Positions 31,746 through 43,740 of a stretch of DNA of 64,000 nucleotides are shown piece by piece. Below the pieces are notes generated by a model, which saw nothing but the letters and a program-made list of their open reading frames with translations, had not been told where the DNA came from and made no database searches. Position numbers and translations under genes: made by a program. The number at the start of each line of letters is the position of its first letter. Within the stretch, counting starts at the first letter, position 1. The stretch is from Brasenia schreberi (lineage: Eukaryota; Streptophyta; Magnoliopsida; Nymphaeales; Cabombaceae), in NCBI GenBank assembly GCA_036023115.1, contig JAYKKT010000088.1, positions 6,161,001-6,225,000 on the forward strand, written 5' to 3'.

Positions 31746-31959
31746 TATCAAATTTCTTGGTATGCTCTTATGGAAAACCTTCTCAAGATCTGCATTTTTA
31801 AAAATAATATTAAATTAATTTGGAGTAGCGGTAAGACCGTAGTGCTCCAAGATATAACGTTATGTCAATATATGCACAAAATGACAGCGACCAAAACGAT
31901 TGTTATCCTTGACGAGATTAACAGAGAAATAATCTTGGTGGTTGAAGATACGGTCAATT

Positions 31960-32170
31960 GGAACCAACTCTGCGATTCTCACTATAATCCAACTAGGCTA
32001 GGAACCCATTGGAATCTGAGCGGGCCAAATCAAACCCAAAACCAGATACCACTCGGTTCAGTTTCGGTCTCACCGGATTGTTTGGAACCGACTCGGATCT
32101 AGCCTTGCAATTCTAACTATAATCCAATCAGGTTAGGAACCGGTTCGAACCCAAGCGAGTCAGACCCATA
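31960..32170 (+). repeat. Direct repeat, about 135-bp period, 1.5 units
   Basis: GCGATTCTCACTATAATCCA (31971) recurs as GCAATTCTAACTATAATCCA (about 32106). Both are followed by a GGAACC-type stretch and an AGCGGGCC/AGCGAGTC block. Confidence 0.55.
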
Positions 32171-32294
32171 ATTGAAAGGAAAATATACAACAAAATGCAA
32201 CTAATAATCTGAGTAGAGGAGTCCATTTAGCGAAATAAGGATTTGGTTTTAGCTTTGATGATAACTCTATTTAAAGAGAGCGAACAATGCAAAC

Positions 32295-32479
32295 TAGACA
32301 TGTTCGATTCCGGTTAGCCCGAAACTTGGAACCATCAATTCCAATTTTCTAAAAGGTGAGACTGAAACTGAACTGGGTGGTCCTCAGTTCCGGTTTTACC
32401 AGTTTTGGTTTCAACCGGTTATTGGCCCGCTTTGGTTTTGGTTGGAACTGCCTGGCCGATAAGGAACCGATCATGTTTA
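32295..32479. mobile_element. hAT MITE relic, same family as 30919-31178
   Basis: About 185 bp, ends TAGACATGTTCGATTCC and, inverted, TAAACATGATCGGTTCC, with a GGTTTTGG/GGAACC-rich interior. The flanking octamers do not match well, so the duplication has decayed. Confidence 0.6.
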
Positions 32480-33110
32480 ATCCGGACTATGGAATGCTTG
32501 AACGTGCACCGATGGATATTTTCTCATTGGAAATTTTAGGTTTTCAATTTATTCAATAGCCGATCATGGTGTCTTGGTAGCTAATTTTGGAAAAACAAGA
32601 TCGATGCAAAGCCTAAGACACTGGCATATTGGTAAAAATCGTGCTTACGTAAATAGTATATAATATTCTGTATGTTATGCCCTTTATAAATGGATTTTCT
32701 TTCATATTTTTAATACATAAACATCAGTTTTTTTAATGAAGATATTAGTTTGATTGAACATAATTAAAATAATAAATGATGTGCACAATGTCAACTTGAT
32801 GATCACATGTTCGGGTGCATAACATTGGTATATCAGATCACATGTTAGATTATTCTAGGAGCTGGGGGCAAGTTCTTGGGTAAGAGCTTTTTTCTTGATT
32901 GGCAGGATGGGATTAGCCGGAACCCCTAAAATGGGGGTGGGAACGGCCAACCCATATATGCTGACCTAAACCTGAAAACTTCTGACCTCTACCTGCCATA
33001 ATTATGGGGAAAAAAGCCCAACCCCTTTGCCCTCCAATAGCCAATCACACAGCGCATGGATCAAATACATGCTCTCTCTCCAAATATATATCTATATCTA
33101 TATATATAAA
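32480..33110. other. Intergenic DNA, unassigned
   Basis: No coding or repeat match recognised. Confidence 0.35.
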
Positions 33111-33282
33111 GGCCGGATTGGTGCACCATGAGTTAATAATACATCAAATCTGAGATTTTTTATCGGACGGTTCATATTTAAATTTGAAAAACAAAAATAT
33201 ACATGTACTTTTGTTATTTTAAATTCAATTTCTCTTCTTAGACTGGTGCATTACTCACACATCATGCACTAATTATGGATTT

Positions 33283-33284
<2 letters not shown>
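33111..33284. mobile_element. MITE-like segment between TA arrays
   Basis: Flanked by (TA)n on the left (33085-33109) and right (33285-33325). GGTGCACCATGAGTTAATAA on the left has an imperfect inverted partner near 33245-33275. Confidence 0.45.

Positions 33285-33325
<41 letters not shown>
33285..33325 (+). repeat. (TA)n microsatellite
   Basis: About 20 TA units. Confidence 0.95.
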
Positions 33326-36095
33326 CAACTAAGCCTTTTCCTTATTAGATGGGTCAGCTACATAGATTTTTTGTTTTCATAAAGCTCAATCATATGTCAT
33401 GCTAACAGTTAACGCAACATAAGCTAAATCTATCTTTATTGTTTCCTTCCAACACTTTTGTGGTCTTCTTCTTCCTCTCTTAACATTTTAACAATCTAGT
33501 TTTTATACCTTCCTTTTATCATTTTTTTAGTACTTGAACTATCTTAAATGATTTTTTTCTTATTTAGTTATCTATTGATGTCACTCTCAATTTGTTTCTA
33601 ATAACCTCATTATATACACGATCTTTTCTTGTGTGATCACTCATCCATCTCATCATCTTCATTTCTACCACAGACATCTTTTGTAAATATTGCTAATTAA
33701 TTGCCCAACATCAAAATTATAAAGCATAGTGGGTCGAATTGTTGCTCTAATATTTATCTTTTAACTTTATAGTATCTTCTTGTCATAAAATACTTGATAC
33801 ACCTCTTCATTAATTGTTAACCAACGTGCATTAATTTTATGTATAAAATCTCAATCAATTTTTCATCACCTGAAAAATCGATCCTAGATATTTTAAAATT
33901 TTCTTACAAGAGATACAATGAGTGTCAATCTTAATTTTTCATACATGTCTATTATAACATACGTTTATGTATTGTCATACATGTCTATTATAACATTGAT
34001 GTATATTAATGAATATCTCTCTTTTCCAAAGTTCTCCAAAGAATATCTCTTAACATTCTATTCTAAGATTTTTCTAGATCAATAAATATCATGTAAAGGT
34101 TCTTCTTTTTTCTCTAAAATATTCCATAAGACTTCTCAATAGATGAATAGTGATCTTCATGGCATGAATCTAAATTAGTTATATGTTTACTCGATATTTG
34201 TCTCAATTTACCTTCAATATGGTTCATTAACTTGATATATTGATAATTTGCATAATTTTGAATGTCTCTATTATTCTTGTATATGTATAACTATACTCTT
34301 CCTCTATTCTTAAGATATTTTTTAAAAATATTTTATTAAATAATTTTATATGCTAAGTAATACCCATCTCTTGTAAGATTTTTATACTTCTATAAGAATA
34401 TTGTTTGGTCCTATAGATTTACTAACCTTCATAAGTTTAAGAGCTTATTTGACTTTATTCTTTTGAATATGTCGATAGAAATTATGATATATATACTCTT
34501 TTAATTTGGTTTCTTATCCTAAGCTAATATTAACACTTATATTTTGTTAAAAAGTTTATAAAAATATTATTTATTTATTTTTTATCACTTTTCACTAGAA
34601 TCTTCTTATCCACATACATCAAACAAAAAGTAAGATCCTTAGTTTTCTTATCTCTAGCCTTAACAATTCCAAAATAACTCTTTCACTTCTTTTGGGTTGA
34701 GCTTTTTATATAAATCCTCATAAATTTTATCTTTTGATTAATTAATAGTCATTTTCGCTTTTTCTTTACTTTTTATAAGCCTCTCAAGTTTCATTAGTCT
34801 TATTGGTATAATGCAATTTGTAACATGTTATCTTCTCCTTGATCATATCTTGCATTACTTCACTCTAACACCAAACTTTCCTTTGTGCCGGTATACCTCT
34901 CTTAGATTCACTTAATACATCTTTTGTCACTTTCCTAATGTGCTTAACCACATTATTTCACCTATTAGAAGTTGTGCTTAAATTATAATTCTAAACCTCT
35001 CCTTTAAGAACTTTATATTTAAACATAACGTTTTTCTTATTTTTGAGATTCCATAATTTAGTTTGAATATCTCTATGTACACTTTGCCTCTTTTATTTAC
35101 TTTCATCCCTACAAATCTATAATTAAAAGTTGATGGTGGGTAATTAAGTTTTCTACTAGAATTATCTTCCAATCCTTCGAACATGATCGGTCTTTTCTCC
35201 TATAAGAAAAATAATTAATTTGTGTTTGTAACAAGTCACTCTTATAAGTAATTAAATATTTATCTCATTTTAAAAAAATCATATTATTTAAAAAGAGATA
35301 TATACAATAGCAAAATTTAAAATGTCTTAATCTTTTTCATTTAAATTTTCAAATCCATAGTTTCCATGAATGCCTTGATATCATAATACCTCTTTATCGA
35401 CATGTTCGTTTAAATCTTCTACTAAATAAATCATATCTCTTTGTGAAATCTTTTGAATTACCTAATCTAATTCTCTTTGAAATATCTTCTTTGCGCTATC
35501 TTCCAAATCTACTTGGGATGCATAAGCGTAAATTATAAGCCTCTACTCCTAATACTAATTTCGAAGATATTTTGAGCCTGTCAATCTCATATTTTGAGCC
35601 TTTTGTTTTTCTCGATATCATCATTTAAAACTCATGTTCTCAATCTCTTTTGTTTTTTCTCTTGTAAATACAGATTGCAAATCTTTCTCCTAATCATAGT
35701 ATATATTACTCATTAGCTTGTCAATCTCATATTTCACGTACCAATATAAATCTTATTATCTAGGATTACTTTTCTTATCCTTCTTCATCCATTCATATTG
35801 AAAATGTAAAGACCCTCATTGCAATTTATTCACCACATTATGGTGGCAATGTGGTTGGACTAACTTCTTTATCTACACATGTTCATGAGGTGAGAATCCT
35901 TTGAATAATTGGTTCATGACATGTGGGTGAAGATGTAAAGGTTCTTCCTTACTTTTCACTGTATTCGTGTTCTACAATGTGTCACACTTCAACACAATAC
36001 TTATAATATCTAGAATCTAGATAAATCTCACAAATTTTATGCTGGTTGTAAGAAAGCTTGGAATCAATCATGGAAGGGTGATCCTTTACATGAGT
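33324..36095 (-). pseudogene. RTE-type LINE, near full length, decayed, copy 2
   Basis: Minus strand. A 5' leader (about 36095-35950, shared with 48730-48850) is followed by endonuclease remnants (KLVLGVEAYN, 35600-35540), STFNYRFVGMKV (about 35130-35090), and RT pieces ALKLMKVSKSIGPNNILIEV (about 34445-34385) and NLYMIFIDLEKS (about 34100-34065). The C-terminal and 3'-end portions match copy 1 (33330-33700), ending AAAAGGCTTAGTTGTTAT. Numerous stops and deletions. The short 34978-35184 frame is a fragment of it. Confidence 0.78.
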
Positions 36096-36106
36096 ATAGT
36101 TGGATT

Positions 36107-36298
36107 TCATATATATAATATACCCCAACATATTCTACATTTGATTTCTAATGTACATGCGTGTGTTTTGGTTGGGCAAAAGCGGGTACTTGTAATCCTA
36201 TACTTGCCCTCTACTTTGGTTATTCGGGTTTTCGTGGAGTCCAATTTAGTAAAATCAGCTCATAGCCGTGCTCTCTCTCTCTCTCTCTCTCTATACAC

Positions 36299-36397
<99 letters not shown>

Positions 36398-36750
36398 AAT
36401 ATGTATGGCACAACATATTCTACACTAAATATAATATACATGCATATGTGTGGTTCCGGTGGGGACAACTCGGGTACTTGTAATCCTATACTTGACATGT
36501 ACTTTGGGTCAAAGATATTCGGGTTTTCCATGAAGTGAAACCTAGTAAAACCAGCTAATACCCGTGTTTTTTATACATAAATATATAACCCAACACATTC
36601 TACATTGAATGTATATACCTGCATGTGTAGTTTGGTTGGGCGCGACTTGGGTACTTGTAAGCCCATACTTGCCTTGTACTTTGGTCAAAGATATTTGGGT
36701 TTTCCATACGCGTGTTACTCGGGTTGAATTGCATGAGGTCCCCATATACC
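36107..36750 (+). repeat. Three-unit tandem satellite, one unit split by microsatellite
   Basis: Units start near 36107, 36396 and 36577. Each holds CAACATATTCTACA (or CAACACATTCTACA), CGGGTACTTGTAA (or GGGTACTTGTAA), CATACTTG or TATACTTG, CTTTGG and a TTCGGGTTTTCC or TTTGGGTTTTCC block in the same order. Unit length is about 170-180 bp without the (TC)n(TA)n insert between units 1 and 2. Confidence 0.78.
36270..36395 (+). repeat. (CT)n and (TA)n microsatellites
   Basis: CT tract 36270-36291, short TACACATGTA, then about 47 TA units. Confidence 0.97.
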
Positions 36751-37492
<742 letters not shown>

Positions 37493-37528
37493 TTATTTAC
37501 TATGTTCTCTCTTTATGTTTATATATAT

Positions 37529-37715
37529 AAAGTGATTGGATGATGCTCACCTCTCACATTGTATATTGATGCCATTCCTTTATTTTTGGAGCATAAGTGT
37601 CATTTAAAATATGTAAAGTATTTGAAATAATATAAAAATACCTTTATTACACTTAAGTTCTTAAAAGTAAAGGATGGAAACAACTATGGAGAGGTGAGCA
37701 TCATCCAATCACTTT
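37529..37715. mobile_element. MITE 5, first of a near-identical pair
   Basis: 187 bp with terminal inverted repeats of about 27 bp (AAAGTGATTGGATGATGCTC at the left, its exact complement at the right), set between TA tracts. Confidence 0.85.
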
Positions 37716-37745
37716 ATATGTATATGTATATGTATGTATATATAT

Positions 37746-37932
37746 AAAGTGATTGGATGATGCTCACCTCTCACATTGTATATTGATGCCATTCCTTTAT
37801 TTTTGGAGCATAAGTGTCATTTAAAATATGTAAAATATTTGAAAAAATATAAAAATACCTTTATTACACTTAAGTTCTTAAAAGTAAAGGATGGAAACAA
37901 CTATGGAGAGGTGAGCATCATCCAATCACTTT
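37746..37932. mobile_element. MITE 6, second of the pair
   Basis: 187 bp, differing from MITE 5 at only two positions that I can see (GTAAAGTATTTGAAATAA versus GTAAAATATTTGAAAAAA). Separated from it by about 30 bp of TATATG-type repeat. Confidence 0.85.
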
Positions 37933-38103
37933 ATATATATATATATATATATGTATATGTATATATATATACTAAACTATATATATAGGTTTCAAACACG
38001 TGCAATGCATCGTGTGATATAACAAACTCAGAGGAACCCAATTTACGCTTTCTCATGCAAATTGGATCGATTACGTTGAAATCCCCTCTCACCCGCCCCC
38101 TCC

Positions 38104-38106
38104 CCT

Positions 38107-38147
<41 letters not shown>
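38104..38147 (+). repeat. (CA)n microsatellite in the helicase gene upstream region
   Basis: CACACG units pass into about 17 CA units. Confidence 0.9.
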
Positions 38148-38149
<2 letters not shown>

Positions 38150-38221
38150 CTCTACACTGCGATGCGGACACCAGCTCCCTCGATCCTTATACCCATCTCG
38201 CCCCGCATCCAGCACCTTCTT

Positions 38222-38382
38222 CTCTATTTAAAACGAATCAACACCCCGAGACTCTCTCTGGTCTTCTCCACGCATCGAAAGCGCCCATTTGAAACCTTCC
38301 TCTTTTCTTCCTGCGTTCCCCTGTCCTCTGCTTTCCTTTCTCTTCGTTACCTGTTTGATTTTCGAGCTCTTTCATTCGTAAG
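38222..38382 (+). promoter_or_regulatory. Core promoter and 5' leader exon of the helicase gene
   Basis: TATA-like CTATTTAAA (38224-38232) precedes a pyrimidine-rich leader ending at CGTAAG|GTATTGG (38382/38383), a good splice donor. No long CDS in this exon connects in frame with the next one. Confidence 0.5.
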
Positions 38383-38519
38383 GTATTGGTAGTCGTGTTG
38401 CTCTTTTGTTTCGCAAATTGTGGCTTGTTCTCGATTGTCGGTAAACGGCGGTACCGGGCGTTGGGGGTTGCTCGTAAAGTTCGTTCATGGTAATTGCGGA
38501 TGTTGGTGTCTGACGACAG

Positions 38520-38657
38520 AGCAATTTTAATTTGTGGGCGGACACTGCGGGGCTTCTCGGCGCCGGCGATGGGTTCGACGAGTCGGATAAGTTCTCCATA
38601 AGCACGGATATATTTTACGATATCCTGAACGAGGGCCAGGCGCCGGATGGTCCGCCG
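38520..38657 (+). CDS. Helicase gene, first readable coding exon
   Basis: Acceptor GACGACAG and donor CCGCCG|GTACG bound a GC-rich exon reading GLLGAGDGFDESDKFSISTD and IFYDILNEGQAP. The acidic FDESD..SI...FY.IL pattern is what this family has at the N-terminus. A TGA lies just upstream in this frame and there is no ATG, so the start codon is unresolved. Confidence 0.55.
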
Positions 38658-39919
38658 GTACGATAATTCAGTTGTTTCCCTTGCTAAATTTGTTGGTTTT
38701 GGTGGATTTCTTGTTTATCGTCTCGATTGCTTGGGTTTATTTATGTGTTTGAATTGTTGGTCGTTATGGACTTGCTTGGATGGGTTTCTTGCAGGGAAGC
38801 TGTATAATTGTTGAGTTTCTAATCTTGTTTCTAAGAACAGAATTGTGGAGGCGTTTTGGCTGAGGAGTGTTATTTATTGAAAATTTTGACATTTAATTTC
38901 TATTGGGTATTTATGGTTGAACTACTAGCAATCCTCGAATGTGAAAAATCAATTATTAATTGCTGGATCTGAAAGGAATACATCTTGCAATCGTTTTGTG
39001 TTCTACCGGCAACTGAATCTTTTGATTTTGAAGGAAGTTGTTGGATTTCAGGTGCTTTGATAAGTATGGTTGTCATGTTGCACTGCCATTAATTACATTC
39101 TAGTAGAAGTTGCATGTGATTCTATTGCCCAAATCAGAGGGATATATTCTTGTGGAACGTCAGATCCTTTCTAAAAAAGGAGTGCCATAATGGCATGAAC
39201 AGTAAGATATACTGTTGCTATCAATGTGTTTACATGCACAACGATCAATAGCAAATGACGTGCTTATATATTGAATACTTGCCGCTGATATTGATCAAGA
39301 GATGATGATCATAACGGTTAGCTTTAAATGTATCCTGCTTGTTTCATAATGGTTACTGTGGTTCTAGTCTCTAACTTTGCTTCTCAGCATAATTTATCCT
39401 GTCTGGGTTGGAATATAATTTAAATCATTTGAATGGATCCTTTACATGTTACCTTTGTGGATGCCTGAATGAAGGTCAAAATTTCTGCTGTGCTGAGGAA
39501 ATTCTGTTATTATGATTAATGATCTGAAGTTTACAATTAATGTTGAGTAATGATTATTCTAAGTACTCTCTTTTTGCCTTGCATGTTTGCTCTCTGTTTT
39601 CTTCCGCTTACTCTTTTTATAGACACTCTAAACAATTCTATACTACATTTGCATAACTCATGCATAAACTACAGACATAAGAATGGATATATCTACTCCA
39701 GGTGCCACTTTGCCTGTTCGAGGTTTCCAATTGCACCATCGGGAAATTGGAAGTTTGGGTGTGGTTCTTTCAGTTGAACATGCTAACATGTCTTTGTGGT
39801 GTCTTCAAGAAAATATACCCTCTAATTGGTGCATCTAAGTACCTCCTTAATTAGACAGATGGTACTGAACATTCTTCTTTTCTGGAGTTTAAATTTATTA
39901 ATGGTTGCGTTTTGAACAG

Positions 39920-40004
39920 GGTACTGAAGACAAAATACCAAAGAGATACTCAAATGAATTTGCTCTTCCTGTGTTCTCTGAGAATCCATCTAGTTTTCAA
40001 GATG
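39920..40004 (+). CDS. Helicase gene, exon 3
   Basis: Acceptor TTTGAACAG, donor GATG|GTAATC. Reads GTEDKIPKRYSNEFALPVFS and ENPSSFQD. It joins exon 4 in phase 1 to give DGIHQQHSW. Confidence 0.6.
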
Positions 40005-40124
40005 GTAATCTAGTTGATCTTTCATATAGATTGCTTATTTATTCGGATTTTTCACTTCAAGCAGGGTCTTTTATTGAACCTGGACTTGTGTACTTTTATT
40101 TTCCATGTGGAAACTAATTTTCAG

Positions 40125-40858
40125 GCATCCACCAGCAACATTCCTGGCCCCTTTCCTCAGAAATTGGTCAACCGGGATTTGGTCCACAGTCTCCTTCAAA
40201 TAACTTGGAATTCCCAGTTCATGGAAGCCAGAATGAGATGGAATACTCTTTCCTGCCTTTGGATGATGTGGACAAATGTGAGAATGTATATATTGGGTCA
40301 ATGAATGAAGACGAGACACTAAATGAAACACTAGAGGTATATCAGAAACCTTCAGTCTTCTTTGAATCTTCGGACAACTACTTTAGGCCTGTTGATCCAT
40401 TCACAGACCAAACGTACGAAGGAGGAGTGCTGGACATACCACAGCAGGAGGATATGAAGCCTTTAGTCACTGGTGATCTTGTAGATCAGAAATCTAATTG
40501 GCTCTCTTTGTCTTGTTCGGATCAAGGCAAGTATACTAGGATTGAGATGGAGCCTTGTGTCTTTCCTAGTACATCTGCTAGAGCTGATACTCATCTATAC
40601 GGTGGATCATCAAATTGTGTTTGTAGTTCTAACTTTGATGCAGAAGACATTGAGCTTATGTCTGACTCTGGGTGCTTGGTGGATCTAACCCATTCACATA
40701 GTGATGATGACATCAAGCTGGAAACCAGGAATGCTGGATATGGGGTGGTTCACAAATCTGCTGGAGACTTCAGTCCTCAATGGGTTTTAGGTTCAACTGC
40801 TGAATATAAAAAAACTTTCACAAATGAAGCCTAAAAAAACTTTCCAAATACTGAAAAC
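40125..40858 (+). CDS. Helicase gene, exon 4 (N-terminal regulatory region)
   Basis: Acidic, Ser-rich, low-complexity region without a named domain, as in the N-terminal third of the family. It reads from IHQQHSWPLSSEIGQPGFGP through SDNYFRPVDPFTDQTYEGGV and DLTHSHSDDDIKLETRN to EYKKTFTNEA, then TAA (40832-40834). The donor AAAAC|GTAAGT lies 24 bases further on, so the stop sits inside the exon. Confidence 0.7.
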
Positions 40859-41078
40859 GTAAGTGTACTGGTTACATTCTTATTTTAGAAGTTTAAAGTG
40901 TTTTTGATCTAGAAGAGAAGGTAAGTTTGTTAGAAAGTCAGAGGGAGGTAATAATGGGTAGTCATGTTATAAACCCTTGAAGCTACTATGCCGTGTAACT
41001 TCAAGGCATGTTGCATTAAGTGTATATTAGCCAATGCACCAGTATGAAGGGAAAAAAGTCTAATGATTAATGTTGCAG

Positions 41079-41497
41079 GTTTCTTTTAAAAGTGAAAGTG
41101 AAAGCCATTGCTGATGAATATTTTGTTAGAGAAACATCAGGAATATCGGTTGAGAAAAATGCTCCTTCGATGCAGAGTAACAGTAAGAGCTGTTATATAA
41201 TTTGTTTAGAATATAAGCTAGAGAATGCTTTTGGTGCTGTCACTTTGTTGAGAATGCTGATGGATTAAGCACATAGGTTCCCCTGGAAGTAGTTCACATA
41301 TGGAGGATGACACTGACGTCTATATTGTTGAGGAAGCAAGTGACCAAAGACATCAGCCACATATAGCATCATTGCAGAAAAACATCTATGCCACTTCTCA
41401 ACCACCTGTCCTTGGTGATTCTCTCCATTTGATAGGGATAGGAGAGGAAAGAGTGAGAACATATGATGAAAGGTTGACTTACAGGTTGGCCTTGCAG
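41079..41497 (+). CDS. Helicase gene, exons 5 and 6
   Basis: Exon 5 (41079-41182) must be read as KAIADEYFVRETSGISVEKN and APSMQSN to join exon 6 (41277-41497) in phase (S-SPGSSSHMEDDTDVYIVEEA). From exon 4 the frame is different and would stop after about 11 codons. Exon 6 ends RTYDERLTYRLALQ, the conserved run-up to the ATPase domain. Confidence 0.7.
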
Positions 41498-42495
41498 GTA
41501 ATCACTGCCTTCCTTTTTCTACATGAATAGGTGTTACAATTAATATATTATCGAGGATCATGGAAAAACTCCACGTTACAGGGACAAGCCAATTGGGTGG
41601 TGCGTTCTATGTGACATGAGCAAACACACCTTAAACTCAGACAGCCGTATATTTTATCAGTATCTAAATAAATCATATAACATTTTTGGTAAAGATATAT
41701 TTATATATGTTAAAGTATACAAAATGTTTTTTTCAATAAAATATTAATAACTGTGTCATGCTGGCCTGTCTCGCAAAAAGAACTGCAAATGGATGTCATG
41801 TGCGCCTGCCATATAGCCATGTTCCTTTTTGACAATAGAAGACATTATGAAACACATGTCCTTTTTTATGAGTCATTATTTTAGTGTGTTGGGTTTATAT
41901 GAGGTTCTTTCTGTATACTCCCACGTACATGTGCGGATGCGCATAATATAAAGTTAAGCGTTTGCCATTGAGGAATTATATAACTTGACAAAGTTATTAC
42001 TGTTCCCTTCTACTTTGGTGTTGGTTAATTTCTGTGGTTCTGATGTGAAATGTTTAGTGTTAGTCTTGCTTAATTCCTATTGTGCGATGAATTTCTCGCT
42101 GTCCTGGGAACTGCTCAATTTTTAGAAACTGGACATCCTGGTTTGCACGACTAGGCAGTGAGGTGGCTTTACCTGTTAGGCCAGTCTTTTTTCCTCCCTT
42201 CCTGGCATAGGTTGTTGCAGTTGAAGTTGGTTACTCAAAGAAATCATTTTGAGATAGGGGTTCGTAGGACATAGAAGGACAAATTAGTTTCCAAAAGGAC
42301 CTTTAACTCTAATGCCTTTTTTGAGGCTAATATTAACATAAAGAACTGAAAATCTGATTTTAAGTATCAACCTTTTCACTAGGACAAATCAGTTACCTAA
42401 GTAGCAAAGCATCATGGATCTTGCAGTATTTTTGATGCCGGTAGATGTAAAGGTGGTAAGATATATATAGTAAGGAAATTTTAGTTTTGTTACAG

Positions 42496-42728
42496 GATCT
42501 TTCACAGCCAAAGAAAGAAACCAGTCCCCCAGATGGAGTTCTAGCAGTGCCTCTCCTGAGGCATCAGGTGAGTTTTTCCTAAAGTTAATTTTGGGATACT
42601 GTTAAGGCATCTCTAATTGCTTACGGCTGATTAAGCCTTTTTACATATAGCGGATAGCCTTGTCATGGATGTTGCAGAAAGAAACTGGTAGTTTGCATTG
42701 CTCTGGTGGTATTCTTGCAGATGATCAG
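42496..42728 (+). CDS. Helicase gene, exons 7 and 8 (start of SNF2 domain)
   Basis: DLSQPKKETSPPDGVLAVPL LRHQ (42496-42567), then RIALSWMLQKETGSLHCSGG ILADDQ (42651-42728). This is the Q-type motif and the first half of the ATP-binding site. The donor after GATCAG leads into exon 9, which supplies GLGKT. Confidence 0.85.
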
Positions 42729-42836
42729 GTTGTTTATCTTGCCAATGGTCCTTTTTCATTTATGTGTTTTCCACTATCTAGAAGCTGGAGACAAGTGTTT
42801 CAAGTTTTCCAGACTTACATGGGTAGTCTTGGACAG

Positions 42837-43740
42837 GGGCTTGGCAAAACAGTATCTACGATTGCTCTCATACTAATGGAGAAGTCTCCATCTTCCAAAT
42901 CAAATTCTGAGGCCATGGTTGATATTAAGCCTGAACCTCTGGATTTGGATGAAGATGATGAATGTGTTCAACCTGATGGAATGAAGTTGATTGGGAGTTC
43001 TGAAGTTGTTAGCCCAAATCCAGATTTGCAATTGAAAAGAGAAAGCAGTATCTCAGCCTGTAAGGGGAGGCCTGCTGCTGGAACGCTGGTAGTATGTCCA
43101 ACAAGTGTCCTTCGACAATGGGCTGAAGAACTCCAAAATAAAGTTACAGACAAAGCTAAGGTTTCAGTTCTTACATACCATGGAAGCAATAGGACAAGAG
43201 ATCCCAGTGAGCTTGCTAAATATGATGTGGTTCTTACCATGTATTCTATTGTAAGCATGGAAGTACCAAAACAACCACTTGTCGACCAAGATGGTGGAAA
43301 AAGAAACAGTGATGGTCAAGGTTTCTCTGTGGAGTTATCTACTAGCAAAAAAAGGAAGCAACCTCCAAATGAGAAGAAAAATAAGATGAACAAAATGGTA
43401 GCTGATGGCTCATCATCTGAATCATTTTCTCGTCCATTGGCAAGAGTCGGGTGGTTCAGAGTGGTCTTAGATGAAGCTCAAAGCATAAAAAATCACAGAA
43501 CACAAGTTGCACGTGCTTGCTGGGGTCTTCGAGCAAAAAGGAGGTGGTGTTTGTCAGGCACACCTATCCATAATGCTATTGATGATCTGTACAGCTACTT
43601 CCGTTTTCTTAGATATGACCCATATGCTGCCTACAAGTCCTTCTGTAGTATGATAAAGAACCCAATCACTAGGAATCCAGCTAATGGATATAAGAAGCTG
43701 CAAGCTGTATTGCAAACAATTATGCTTCACCGTACAAAAG
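42837..43740 (+). CDS. Helicase gene, exon 9 (SNF2 ATPase core)
   Basis: GLGKT completes motif I. Then follow motif Ia (TLVVCPTSVLRQWAEEL, about 43085), an acidic/basic insert with KKRKQPPNEKK, motif II (VVLDEAQSIKN, about 43462-43494), CWGLRAKRRWCLSGTPIHNA (motif III) and IDDLYSYFRFLRYDPYAAYK, ending LQTIMLHRTKG. DEAQ replaces the usual DEAH/DEGH form, as normal for this subfamily. The donor AAAAG|GTGAAG leaves phase 1. Confidence 0.9.

Noticed and set aside
38162..38392. 76-codon frame starting ATG in the helicase leader
   Set aside because: It runs past the splice donor, has no motif and does not join the next exon in the family frame; kept only as 5' leader.
42968..43258. Minus-strand 96-codon frame
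   Set aside because: Shadow of the helicase ATPase exon on the opposite strand.
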